A stretch of 64,000 nt of DNA from Diphasiastrum complanatum (taxonomy: Eukaryota; Streptophyta; Lycopodiopsida; Lycopodiales; Lycopodiaceae): NCBI GenBank assembly GCA_029204225.1, contig CM055098.1, forward strand, positions 1,549,106 through 1,613,105. Direction: 5' to 3'. This document shows positions 36,001 to 47,500 of this stretch, one piece after another. A model generated the notes under the pieces. It saw only the letters and a program-made list of their open reading frames with translations. It searched no databases and was not told the DNA's origin. A program made the translations under genes and the position numbers. Each line of letters opens with the position of its first letter. Positions within the stretch are counted from its first letter, which is position 1.

Positions 36001-37773
36001 AGGACTTGATGTATAAGGTAATTGCCCTTCGAGCTGCTGAGCACCTTCAACACTATCCACAGTAATCGGTGCCCCTTTGTGAGGAGATGAACCCACCTCA
36101 TCACTTTGCACTTCTTCTATAAAGCGATCACCTACTTCGTATGCTTTCTTCATATCGATACTTCCATTGCAGTACTCAGTTCGCTGCTTGTCAGAACTGG
36201 TGGTTGCACAGTCACCAGTGCCAATGAGGTCTTTTTCCAGAGAATGCACAGAAAGCTTGTTTCCTTTTAAAGAACTGGATGGAACAATCAAACTGTCTGG
36301 TTTTTCTTTCATAGACTGTAAGCTCTTGAGCGCTTCCTCATGCCTCTGCTGTAAAAGCCAGAGCTCCCTCTGGCTTTCCTGTTCCCTAAGAAGCAATTCC
36401 TGGTTTTTCTTCTCAGTCGCTTCCTGTAAACAAATCAAGGCATCATGCTCTTTCTCCAACTTGGTCAAGGCATCCTTAAGGGAACTAAAGGCTGTGGCTT
36501 CGTCGGCTTCAGGACCCTCGCTGAAAGGCATGCAATCTCGCTTGCATACAGCACTTTCTGACAGTGACCTCTCTATCGATCCTTTACAATGCAATGGTAA
36601 ACTTTTCCCGCACTTGCAACACAAAGACTTTTCCTCTAAGGGATCCCGAGGAGGAAGACCTTCGGAAGCTGACACAGAAGTCTGCGCCAATGTGAATTGT
36701 GTCGACTTTACGCAGTCAGTATTCTGCATTGATGGTATACAACCAGGATTTTTAACTTCCCGTTCGCTTTCTGCAACTGCTGAACTAGCCTGCAAAACGT
36801 TAACTGTATCGTCTTTGTCCTGCAAAACCCCAAACACATCATCATCTTTGTTCTGAAAAACCCTATCCGCATCTTTGCTCTGCAAAAGCATCACCGGATC
36901 ATCTTTGGTATGCAAAGCCCTAAACGGATCATCTTTGTTCTGCAAAAGCATAACTGCATCACCTTCGTTCTGGGAAAACATAACCGCATCATCTATATTC
37001 TGCGACGCCCTAACCAGATCGTCTATTTTCTGCAAAACTGTAACCGGATCACCTTCGGAAACCACAATCGCATCAACTATGTTCTGCGAAGCCCTAATCG
37101 GGTCATCTTTGTTCTGAGAAACCTTAACTGCGTCACCTTCGTTCTGCAAAACCATAATCGCATCATCTATGTTCTGCGAAGCCCTAACCGGATAATCTTC
37201 GTTCTGCAGAACCATAACCGCATCACCTTTGGTCTGCAAAGTCCTAACCGGATGCTCTATGTTCAGCAAAGTCTTAATTGGATCATCTTTGTTCTGCAAA
37301 GCCTTAGCCGCATCACCTTCGTTCCGCGAAACCATAACCACATCATCTATGTTCTGCAAATTCCTAACCAGATCATCTATGTTCTGCACAACCGTAACCG
37401 CGTCATCTTCGATCTGGATAACCCGAACCGTATCATCTTTGTCGTGCAAAACCCTAACCGCATCATCTTGGCAACTCCACGTACTACAAGGCTCGTCCAA
37501 ATTTATTACCTCTACTTCTCGGCCTTCTGCCTCCCTGCTTGTCCCATTATTTAAATCTTCAACTCTTGCGTTTTCTTCTAGATTTAATTTCTGTAAGTCT
37601 TCGGATTGTCGTTGATGCAAACAGGATGCACACTCTGTCACGTGCCATTTGAGGAGCGAAGCAGCCACGGAGGTCTTGCACCAAGGGCAAGAGGCAAAGG
37701 ATGAACCCTGGCGGCCTCGTAGCCGAGCAGATTTAGCAGCACTCTGCTGTTTCTTACGCTGCTTTGGAGCCAT
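33015..37773 (-). CDS. nuclear-type acidic protein with UBZ4-like zinc finger and decapeptide repeats
   Basis: Two coding exons (34055-37773 and 33015-33210) join in frame to about 1304 aa. The donor is …TCAAA|gtatgt and the acceptor …tgttgtag|GGC; joining restores a Lys codon and continues a conserved-looking domain. Order: basic N-terminus; C-x2-C-x11-H-x3-C (C29, C32, H44, C48) resembling UBZ4 ubiquitin-binding fingers; 23 decapeptide repeats (residues about 103-328); a Cys cluster (386-397); a coiled coil (about 430-490); Ser/Asp/Glu-rich stretches with RRRRR and RRHKRH nuclear-targeting-type runs; 'GFIVDEIEESED'; and a C-terminal domain with 'LHAVCALYRQQT', 'AEFLTDGD', 'CRDIAFHYSKQLFEIYQN'. 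I recall similar C-terminal sequence in uncharacterised plant proteins but cannot name a gene. UBZ4 fingers occur in DNA-damage proteins, so a chromatin or repair role is only a suggestion. The start is the first Met of a long open frame. Untranslated exons are unknown. Confidence 0.8.
33211..34054 (-). other. intron of the zinc-finger/repeat protein gene
   Basis: 844 bp, beginning GTATGT and ending TGTTGTAG on the minus strand. Reading through the donor would end the protein after 13 unrelated residues, whereas splicing continues with 'ASVVAEFLTDGD'. A 91-codon open frame inside it (33651-33926) is judged fortuitous. Confidence 0.85.
36790..37467 (-). repeat. coding minisatellite: 23 copies of a 30-bp unit
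   Basis: The consensus decapeptide is DDAVxVLQNx. Units 14, 21 and 22 vary in length (8, 9 and 11 aa), but the frame is always kept. A higher-order pattern of three decapeptides is visible (DDPxRxxQNI, DDAxMxxQNE, GDAVxxxQNK), pointing to amplification of 90-bp blocks. The opposite strand is open for over 200 codons here only because the 30-bp unit lacks stops in several frames. Confidence 0.9.
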
Positions 37774-38270
37774 GTTGGTCTTCTTTTTTCGGCATTTACT
37801 ATCCTTTAGAGCTTTCCGTCATATCTGCAATGTAACCACATCTCTTCAGAACACAAATTCGATCCTTGAAATATCTGCCGGATGACCAATCCAAAACCTA
37901 AAATGAGAAGATTAACAATTTCCAAATAATAATTACGGCAAACATCGGTACAATGCAGATACGTGCCTGAATCCAAACCCTAAAACTGTTCTTTCACAAT
38001 CTTATGAACTACAATGAAGGTGACCAGAATGCACTCCTATACATAATCAGTAAATCAATCAATAATCCTGGGCTAACATGCATGCCTTTGTTCACAAAAA
38101 CTATCTATAGCTCACAGAAAGTTAACATCCAAGCGATTGTGGCGGAACGACCGAGGGGAATAGGGCCCAATGTTAATGTGCTGTAAGCTTCTTCTTTTCT
38201 TTTTTCAAGGCTCCTCCTTCAATGAGCAAAACTTTAATATGGTGGTGTATAATGCACATCTAGTTAAATT
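37774..38270. other. 5' flank of the zinc-finger/repeat protein gene
   Basis: Probable 5' UTR and promoter of the minus-strand gene. A 'ggaaaaaagaag' purine run precedes the ATG on the minus strand. I could not identify a convincing TATA box or an upstream intron. Confidence 0.35.
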
Positions 38271-38274
38271 GGAT

Positions 38275-38605
38275 GCATGATGGAGGACGTATGGTCGCAT
38301 GCATTTTTTTTTTTGCATTTATAATGCAAATTTTTTTACATTTTTGTTATTTGGTGGAATGCGCATGTGGACACCCAATGAGAGGCCGCCACATAGCACA
38401 TGCACATGTGCATGATGGAGGACGTATGGTCGCATGCATTTTTTTTTTTGCATTTATAATGCAAATTTTTTTACATTTTTGTTATTTGGTGGAATGCGCA
38501 TGTGGACACCCAATGAGAGGCCGCCACATAGCATATGCACATGTGCATGTGCATGTGCATGTGCTATGTGGCGGCCTCTCATTGGGTGTCCACATGCGCA
38601 TTCCA
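38275..38605. repeat. 135-bp tandem duplication with inverted third copy (foldback)
   Basis: Unit 1 (38275-38409) and unit 2 (38410-38544) are nearly identical. A 45-bp part of each ('tggaatgcgcatgtggacac … cacatagcac', 38355-38399 in unit 1) recurs as an exact inverted copy at 38561-38605, separated by alternating 'gtgcat'. The structure can form a long cruciform or hairpin and resembles a foldback element or MITE end. Related 'catgtgctatgtgg' words occur at 38617 and near position 40. Confidence 0.9.
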
Positions 38606-38649
38606 CGGGAAATCTCATGTGCTATGTGTCAACATTTGATTGGCTAATT

Positions 38650-39766
38650 ATGAAAAAAATGATCACCTAAAATTTTGGATGTAAAATTCACATGAACATT
38701 GTGTGGGGGGAGGTGCCTCCTAAATACAAAGGAAACATGAGCACTTGGCATTACGTGTATCTTATGTAATAGTGCGTTATATGTTGGTGTAAATGATTAA
38801 AGTGTACCAAAATAGAATGGTCACCTTCTCATGCTACAATCACTAGCCTCTACCACCCAACCAAATAAAAGCCTGATCAGGACACACCATCTTCACTCTC
38901 GAGGCACAATATGTACTAGGAATCTTTCATGAGGAGGCTGACAACCAGCGATAGCAGGCTCAACAACATGGGAGAGCCAAAATTTGCTACAAGACGGTAG
39001 CTAGTCGTCGGATGAAGGTTACATCACATAACAGTTGAAGATAGATTGTTGAGATTAACTTTTTATGAGAGTCCTTGCTATGGCCTGAAATCAGACTACA
39101 CTTGACCAACCACAACATGCCACATGTCTATTTTTGCCCTTCACAACTGCCACATAAATGCTAGATGAGAAGGAGTGGTAACCAAAAGCTGAAAGCCAAA
39201 AATGAGGAGGGCGAGCTCCTACTAGGGTATGTATGCCCTACATGTGCCAATTCATGCATCGTCACATACCATGTGTTCTTCCACTTGTTCATATTGAAGT
39301 ACCATAGGCCCTCGCAAGTTAATAATTATGCTCTTGAGTGGAATATTGAGTCAAAATTAAGCAATTTGACACTAGAGGCCTAATTCTCATGTCCGCTATT
39401 ATTTTAAATCCTCAATTACCGAACACGGCCATAACATCTAGTGTTATCACTTTTTAAGAATAATTGCATGAAAATAATTGATGACCATGTCAGTGCCCGA
39501 TCTCCCTCATGCTTGTTAGTGAAAAAGCTTCTATAGCCTAACTAGGTATTTTCTCTAGATTACTACGTACTAAATATGAGAAAAAATTGAGAAGATTGTG
39601 TGTTCACAATTGTTTTATTGATGCATTCATTAGTAAAGTTTTTCTTTGCTACATCGTCAAGTACAAATAAATGCTCTCGCATACAAATTAATAGCAATTA
39701 TCTACACTACATAGACTCATGTCAAATGGACACAATCTACTCAATTGGCTTTCACCCTTAGCATTT

Positions 39767-39772
<6 letters not shown>
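38650..39772. other. intergenic, nothing recognised
   Basis: Short open frames only; no domain, RNA gene or transposon end seen. Confidence 0.4.

Positions 39773-39859
<87 letters not shown>
39773..39859. repeat. (TC)43 on the 5' side of P5
   Basis: Pure TC tract directly upstream, in element orientation, of P5. Confidence 0.95.
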
Positions 39860-39864
<5 letters not shown>

Positions 39865-40751
39865 TATTTGTTTTTTTGTCTTTTATATAAAATTAAACCC
39901 CACTCTTGTTGGAGGTCTGTGTGTCATGAAACAAAGAAGCGAGCGGGAATCCTCAGTGCATGCAACTACGTCTACGTATTCAGACCGATTTTGATAGTTC
40001 GAAGTCTATCCTACTTGATCACAGCTTCGAAGTCACTGGATCGATACAATCGATTGAATGTTAGGGTTAAAACTCTTTGCTAGTTATGTATGCACACAAG
40101 TATTGTTCTACTTCTAAATTAGACATGATTAGGTGGTAAAACGTATAAAACAGGAAGATAGCTGGCGTGGTCTTGGAAAGCATGGATATGCTCAGGAGTT
40201 ACGAAAACTGTACAACACATGTTCTCTGTATGACAGGTACAAGTATTGGTATGATATGGATTTGCTCCTATACTTATGTACTAATCCATGCTACCTCTTG
40301 TTTGTGATTTGCAATTTATTTAGCACAGCTAGATTTCAATACATAATGAAAGTTTGAGTATAAAGATATGGACCAATACCAATATACTAATCATAATGGT
40401 AGAAGCCCTGATATGGTGAGGACATGGTTTAGCCTATCGCTATAAGCTATATTACGTAGGAAAGATTGGACTATATAATCTCATTGTTATTGCATGCTGT
40501 CAAGTTGGTGAACTTATTTTGTACATGCATAACAACTGACATTCAACGTTGAAACTTGTCTTCCTCACTGTGCTAACTTGCACGATTTTGTGTGATGGGA
40601 TAGTGGCAGGTACCAGTTCAATGTCTTGAGATAGGTTTTGTCTTACGGTGCTTTATGAGTATTGTATACTTCTCAGCTATGTATATCCTTTTGGTTTATG
40701 AATAAAGGGTTTTAAAAGGTTTGGTCTTGACTTGTCAAGAGGAGGTTTTGT

Positions 40752-40754
<3 letters not shown>
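39860..40754 (+). mobile_element. P5: 5'-truncated Penelope-like element inside a (TC)n tract
   Basis: Plus-strand copy whose 3' part matches the family: 'ggaaagcatggatatgctc' (about 40178), 'gatatggatttgctcc' (about 40254), 'agcctatcgctata', 'tttggtttatgaataaaggg', and a terminal 'cttgacttgtcaagagg … gttaa' before (TC)n at 40755. Its other side is (TC)n at 39773-39859, so this 895-bp piece is bracketed by TC repeats on both sides. No coding sequence remains. Confidence 0.65.

Positions 40755-40827
<73 letters not shown>
40755..40827. repeat. (TC)36 on the 3' side of P5
   Basis: Starts immediately after the P5 3' terminus. Confidence 0.95.
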
Positions 40828-40832
<5 letters not shown>

Positions 40833-42140
40833 TGATACGACCTATTGTTGGAAAGCATAAGAGGGACCCGATGGGTGTGTTGTGAGGCTCGGGTCTCGGG
40901 CAAAGAGCCTAGGTCTATTCATAGGAGAGCCAAATGGAAAGGGATGGCTTTTTAGAGTTCAATTTTCTAAATAGGGGGGGAGGGGGTTTGTTAGATGTTT
41001 TTGGTTCCTTTGCAAAAGCATTTTGCAATTCCTAAGGGAAAGAGAGCAAAAAATATCTTTTTTTTGAATTTGATGCCATAGGTCACCTTTTAAAAACAAG
41101 AAACTTGTAGGCCACATGAGTGGTCATAAGGCTTGGTGGGCATAACACATTCAGAAATTTGATTTTGAAGTGTGGCAGCTCAAAGGAACTGTAAACTCCT
41201 TTAAGAACCAGAAAATTGAAAAACTCTAAGGTGGAATGATAATTATTTGCAATTTTTATGACACAAATAATTAAATTCAACCCATTACTAGAAAAGTTCT
41301 AATAGAATCGTTCTATTCAAATTTGTTCTAGATTGGATAAGATTTCCACTCATTCTTTCAAATTTCCAAATCTGTCAACATAAGGGATGTTAGGGCGAGA
41401 TCTAAACTTCTTTCTAGTTACCGAAAATATCAAGAATGAAATTTCACAAATGCTCAATAATTGTTTTTTTTCAAAGAGACTTAAAAAATCTCATAACAAT
41501 CAGTAATTGTTTTCTTAATGAGATATAAATTTTTATTGAATATTAGAGAGTAAATCATAGTAGAAAAAGTTCTAGAAAATAAAGTTATCCTATTGCAAAG
41601 TTGAATTTTGTGTCACCCAACAAGTAATCATACAATAAAGCATGAGTTTTTATGTATATTCATCCATAGGATTTAGAATCAACTAAGATTGGGTTAGAAA
41701 AAGAACACTTGAGAGACTAATGGGAGGAAAAACTGCCCAACCATAAAGATGGATCTTTCTGGAATATCAGCGCTTCATCTCCAAGCCATGGCAAATAAAT
41801 GTTTGATGAGAAAGAGATCAAATAAACAACCTAAAATTTGATTAATTTGGAGGGCAAGTCCCTATCAGTATATATAGAATCTAGGATCTTGTGGATGTGA
41901 TTATGCAACCCTCCTGCTAAACCAGTCTTAACTACAGATATTGTCGACGCATGCATATAATCGTCACATGCCATGTAACACTCCACTTCTCTCAATCAAA
42001 GGTTGAGCCCTCGCATAATCATGAAGTATCCTTTTGGCCTACACAAATTATAATAAAGCCATACTTAATAATATGCCTTTGGAGGTATCATTGTCTTAAC
42101 TAAGGACCTAATAATATCCTAATCAGTGAGTAAATACATA
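40828..42140. other. intergenic, nothing recognised
   Basis: A G9AG5-like run lies near 40974. No coding or RNA feature could be supported. Confidence 0.4.

Positions 42141-42144
<4 letters not shown>

Positions 42145-42226
<82 letters not shown>
42145..42226. repeat. (TC)41 microsatellite
   Basis: Pure TC tract; flanks do not match Penelope-like termini. Confidence 0.95.
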
Positions 42227-42229
<3 letters not shown>

Positions 42230-42359
42230 TATAGTTATTACACTTCATTCGCTTTTGGAAATCTTATTAAAAAAACTTTTTTCCTTATGGTACTAAACCA
42301 ACGAAAATGTCTTGCCCTACCAAACTTAGGAACATGGCCTCAAAAAAGTCTTTTTAAAC

Positions 42360-42660
42360 TTATAGTTTTATTTTTTCGAGTTTATTTTTCGAATTTTATC
42401 TTTCGAGTTTATTTTTTGATTTTCATTTTTCGATTTTAATTTATTCGATCCCTAGTTTTTCGATGTATTAAATTTTCGATCCAAGATGTTTTCAAGCCCT
42501 TATTTTTTGATATTATCTGCTTTTTTCGATATCCTATTTTTCTTCGATATCATTTAATTTTTTCGATCTCTTATCCTTTTTCGAGCCATTGTCATTTTTA
42601 GACTAGTTTAGATTTTTTTTTTGACTCCCTGCATTTCTTTTTTTTTCGACCACGTTTACT
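42360..42660. repeat. T-rich tract with recurrent TTTTTCGA
   Basis: 'ttttcga', 'tttcgagttt' and 'ttcgatcc' occur more than fifteen times in 300 bp, far above expectation for CG-containing words in plant DNA. Similar word use is seen at 3.66-3.80 and 6.48-6.81 kb. Confidence 0.65.
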
Positions 42661-42663
42661 TTT

Positions 42664-42900
42664 TTAGACATACTTTTGAATCTGCCAACCCCATCTGACG
42701 CCCATTGCATCCGCCAACCATTTACACCCGCTAACAATTTGCATTCGCCAACCATTGGCACCCGCTAACAATTTGCATCCACCAACATCCATTCGACACA
42801 CACCACCTTCATTCGCATCTGACACATTTGCATCCGCCGACCGCCATCCGACGCCCTCTACCTTCATCTGCAGCATCCAACACATTTGCCTCCGCTACTG
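42664..42900. repeat. CATCCGCCAACCATTTG minisatellite
   Basis: Units of about 17-20 bp such as 'catccgccaaccattt', 'acccgctaacaatttg' and 'cattcgccaaccattgg' repeat roughly a dozen times. The 73-codon minus-strand frame over it is a by-product of the repeat. Confidence 0.65.
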
Positions 42901-43382
42901 CATTTTCTTACATCTATCTCTGCATGCCATCTAAATCATATCCTTTCAGTTCAATCATATATGAGACACAATGAATACAGAATTTTATATTGTTAATCTG
43001 ATCCTGCTATAAGATTCAGTCAAAGACAAACCAATCTGAGACATTTCCATTCATGACTACGTACATCTAAGGCTGTAATCCACAGAAGATCCAAGCAGCC
43101 TCTAAACTGTAACTAGAGTTACATCCGACCAGCACATCTGAGAGTCACCGCATTTTATATTCGACTCCTCAATCCCTCGTCACATCCGATTTTATGTCTG
43201 ATGCTTGACTAATTCATATTGATTGTCATACATCTGATGACCACCTTCCTATCTTACATCCGATGGTCAGTATACCACCAAAACAACTTGAACATCAAAA
43301 CCAAGGCTCTTTACCCGAGGTTTCCATCTGAATGTTTTTGTTGTTGCTCTTTTCTCTTAAGGATTGGTTTGGGATTAATATC

Positions 43383-43660
43383 AGGTAGATGTGCAGGGCT
43401 TGGAAGCTGATCCATCATTCCATTCAATTCATATGCTTCTTAGTTATCGGCTCCCTGAGGAGTTCTTCTTACCACTGTTGAGTGACAGTTGTAGGAAGCA
43501 CTTCGTAGGATTCCCATTTGTGTTAGCATTAGGTAGATGTGCAGGTCTTGGAGATTGATCCACCATTCCATTGAGTTCTGATATCTCCCGGTTTCTGGCT
43601 CCCTGAGGAGTTCTCCTTACAACTGTTGAGTGACAATTGTAGGAAGCACTTTGTAGGTTT
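43383..43660. repeat. 148-bp tandem duplication
   Basis: Units begin at 43383 and 43531 ('aggtagatgtgcagg'). Both contain 'ggctccctgaggagttct' and 'ctgttgagtgaca', with scattered substitutions. Confidence 0.85.
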
Positions 43661-44258
43661 TGTGATTTCAGTTTTAAAAAGGTTGTGTTGATTCTGGGTT
43701 TTCAGTAGGAGTAGCTTTAGTTTGATTCATTGTTTCTTGAGTCGATTAGTTTAGCAATAATCTCCATATTGTAAGAATAATGAAAGAACTGAAGCAATCT
43801 GTAGAATGTAGGAATTTGAGTTCCTGATAGATCTCATATCCAATATGAGCTACCACTGCCAATCAAAGATCGAATCAAGTCATAGGTGTGCCATTGACAG
43901 GCGGGACACACTACCAATATACTACAAACAGACCCGTGTAGATACACTCATGGCTGAGTCGTGGACAGGCAGAATCGGTGCAGACAGAAATGCTGCTAAC
44001 AATGAGAGAATCCGTAACTAAGCCACTGCCAAGTAGAATCGTTGATAGATAAAATCTGTAGCAGACGAAAACGCTGCTATCTGAACAATAGAATCGATGC
44101 AAATAAGGAAAAGATTCTTCTGCTAACATGCATGCGTCTCTGTCTCAACGCTTACTAGTTGTTGCTAAATGCTTGTACTGATTGATACTTGCCTGTTGCT
44201 AAGGTGATACTACCTTTGATAGCAAAGAAAGACTAATATATATGTGCTCATGATACAC
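43661..44258. other. LTR-like or repetitive flank of the copia element
   Basis: The motif 'gagctaccactgcc…gacaggcgggacacac' near 43850-43905 resembles 'gagctacccactgacaggctggg' at 60.89 kb, suggesting a shared LTR-type repeat. The borders cannot be set. Confidence 0.3.
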
Positions 44259-44528
44259 TTAGAATTTGCTTTGCACATGAACACAGATCATGCTACACAA
44301 TAACACAGACAGAAAACACTCTCCACAGCAAGCTCACATAGCAACTATATTTCTCAAAATGAAATTACACTGTACATATAGTTGTTTGCTCAGGAAACCC
44401 ATGCATGACCCAAGTTGCCGTTGGCGGGACGCGTGTCCCGTCGACTTGCCTCGTGGCGAGGCCAACTGATCCTTATCCACTGATAGGACCCACAGTACAG
44501 TAGCACAGTGATTCTACTTTAATTCTAA
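44259..44528 (-). mobile_element. 3' LTR of the minus-strand copia element
   Basis: 270 bp read on the minus strand from TTAGAATT (44528) to AATTCTAA (44259): a perfect 8-bp terminal inverted repeat that is not TG…CA. The polypurine tract AAGGGAGAGAG lies directly upstream (44529-44539). The last 99 bp match the 5' LTR remnant at 50038-50136 with about three differences. Confidence 0.85.
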
Positions 44529-44584
44529 CTCTCTCCCTTAAAGTAGAGTCTACTTTTTATACAGTCATATACATAGCTTTAAAG

Positions 44585-47500
44585 TCAACAAACTTTAGGT
44601 ACATAAAGCTTTGAGCAAAAGTTATCAAACTCTTCTCCAGTAAGTGGCTTAGTGAAAATATCAGCTAGTTGTTCTTATGTGCTACAATGAACAACATGAA
44701 TTTCACAACTCAACAGCCTCTCACGTATGAAGTGATACTGAATCTCAATGTGTTTAGTTCTCGCATGGAACACTGGATTCTGTGCTAGCTGAATGCCACT
44801 CTGACTGTCGCTATGTAAAGTCGTGGGATTTTTCTACTTCATGCCAATTTCTTCCAAGATTTGTCTCAACCATATAGCTTCCTGTGCTGCACTACACATT
44901 GTCTTATACTCTGTTTCTATGGTGGAAAGAGCAATTGTACTTTGTTTCTTACTAGACCAGGAAAAGCAACTATCACAAAACTGGAATACATACCCTGTGG
45001 TGGATCTACGATCATCATAGTCACCTCCCCAATCCGCATCCACATAGTCACACAACTCAGGTAAACCATCATGCTTCCTGTAAATCAAGCCATACTCTGA
45101 AGTGCCTTTCACATAACGCAAAATGCGTTTAGCTGCCTTCCAATGCGTTTCCGTAGGTGCTACCATAAACTGACTTACAATGCCAACATCATAGCATATA
45201 TCTGGTCTAGTCGTGGTAAGGTAAATCAAGCTCCCCACTAAATATCTATATAGCGTAGCATCAAATGACTGTGACTCATCAAGCTTAGAAACCTTTTTAC
45301 CTGGTTCAATATGAGTGTTTACTGGTTTGTAATCCTGCACCCTAAACCTGTGCAACAACTCTTTGACATACTTCACTTGTGTTAAACCCACTTCATGTCC
45401 TTTTTGCCACACTTCTACTCCAAGGCAGTAATGCATCAGGCTGAGATTTGTCATCTCGAATTGTTCCATGAGGTCTTTCTTGATCATGTCTATCATCTCT
45501 TGATTATTTCCCGTAATAACCAAGTCATCAACATAAAGAGCAATCAAAGCAACCATACCATCAAAGCATAAGACATATAGATTTGGATCATAATGTGTTC
45601 TCACCATCCCTTTTGAACAAAAGTAGGCATCAATCCTGCTATACCACGCACATGGTGCTTGTTTAAGGCCATAAAGCGCTTTCTTCAAGCGACATACTTT
45701 ATTTTCCTGTCCCTTCGTTACAAAGCCTTCAGGTTGATCCATGAACACTTCTTCTTCTAACTCACTATTTAGAAAAGCATATTTCACATCCATCTGATGC
45801 AAAGGCCAACCAAAATGTGAAGCTAAAGCAATAAGTAGACGTAAAGTATTCCACTTACAAACCGACGCAAAGGTCTCCTCATAGTCGATGCTTTTATTTT
45901 GTGCATACCCTTTGATCACCAATATTGCTTTGTGCTTTGCTATACTTCCATCTACATGGTACTTAGTCATGTATACCCATTTGCAACCAATGGGTTTCTT
46001 GCCAACTGGTGGTTCTACTAAGTCCCATGTGCTATGTTTATCAATTGACTCCATCTCCTCTCCCATGGCATTGACCCAAATGTCATCATCCTTCGCTTCA
46101 CCATAAGTCGAAGGTTCTTTGCTTTGAATAATGCTAGATAAGAGAGCATAATTTGCTTTATACCTTTCAGGTATTGTCTTTTCTCCTGTTGATCTTCGTA
46201 GCTCTCCCTGGTTAGATGATCCTGGAAAGTCATCTATGTCACGGCTCTCCAACAATCTCTCAAACCACTTAGGGAGCTTCCTGTCAGGTGATCGTCTTTC
46301 TGGTGAAAATGTATCCCACGGTACATTGTTCTCCTTGCGTTTGTCACCTGCAACTTCAATCCTTTTTGCACCAAAAGGTTTGTCCCTACCTCTCCAGCCT
46401 GTTTCTTGAGGTTGAGTAAGAGTATCTTGAGATGTATCCTCATGTTCATCACTCGGAAGGTCAATGAATGGATCATCATCAACTGGTATCCTCACTATAC
46501 CATCTTTCCCAGTGGATGTTTCTATCTTCTCAGCATCCTCGTCTTCATACATCTTGGATTAATCAGAGATAACATCACGGCTTATATGGATTTTGTTTTG
46601 GACTGGATCAAAACATCTATAGCCCTTCACACGATTATCATATCCTAGGAGTATGCACTTGATAGCTTTTACATCAAGTTTACATCTCTCTTCCTTGGGA
46701 ATGTGTACAAAGGCCTTACATTTAAAGATTCGCAAGTGATTCACCTTTGGCTTCTTCTTCGTGAATGTTTCCTCGAGTGTTATCTTTGGTATGGCAATGG
46801 TATGACTTCTATTTTGAAGATAGACTGCCGTGCTACATGCTTCTGACCAAAAATCTTTTGGTAGTTTCATCTCAGCTAGCATAGATCTGGCACTTTCCAC
46901 AATCGTATGATTCTTGCGCTCAGCTACACCATTGAGAGCAGGAGTATGAGCTTGCGTAAATTGTCTTTTAGTCCCACATTTATCACAAAGATCATTGAAG
47001 TCATTAGACTTGTACTTGCCTCCATTATCTGATCTTAGGACTTTGATCTTCCTACCTGTCTGATTTTCGACCAATGCTTTGAAGCTCTTGAAGTTGTCAA
47101 ATGCATCCGATTTCTTCTTCAAGAAGTAGATCCACGTCTTACGTGACATATCATCAATAAAGGTCATGAAATAGAAGGCTTTACCTAAGGACATGGTCCT
47201 CATAGGCCCGCATAAATCTGTGTGGATTAAATCCAAGATGTTCTTTGCTCTTGCAACAACCCCTTTATTGAACTTCTCTCGATGCTGCTTCCCATATACA
47301 CAAGATTCGCACATCGATTTCAAGTGATCTTCTATGGTAGGCAATCCTGTTACCATCTCCAATTTTCTCATCAACCTGAGGCTTCCCAAGTTCAAGTGAC
47401 CAAGCCTCTTATGCCACAACTCAGTTTGCGATGGAATGGACGATACAAGTCCATGTTGCCCCTTAATTGTAGCATTCAACCTGTACAATTTTGTATTGGG

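Noticed and set aside
36167-37615. Plus-strand open frames of 128-229 aa opposite the gene
   Set aside because: They are antisense shadows kept open by the 30-bp coding repeat. The minus-strand frame has domain structure and a valid splice; the plus frames have none.
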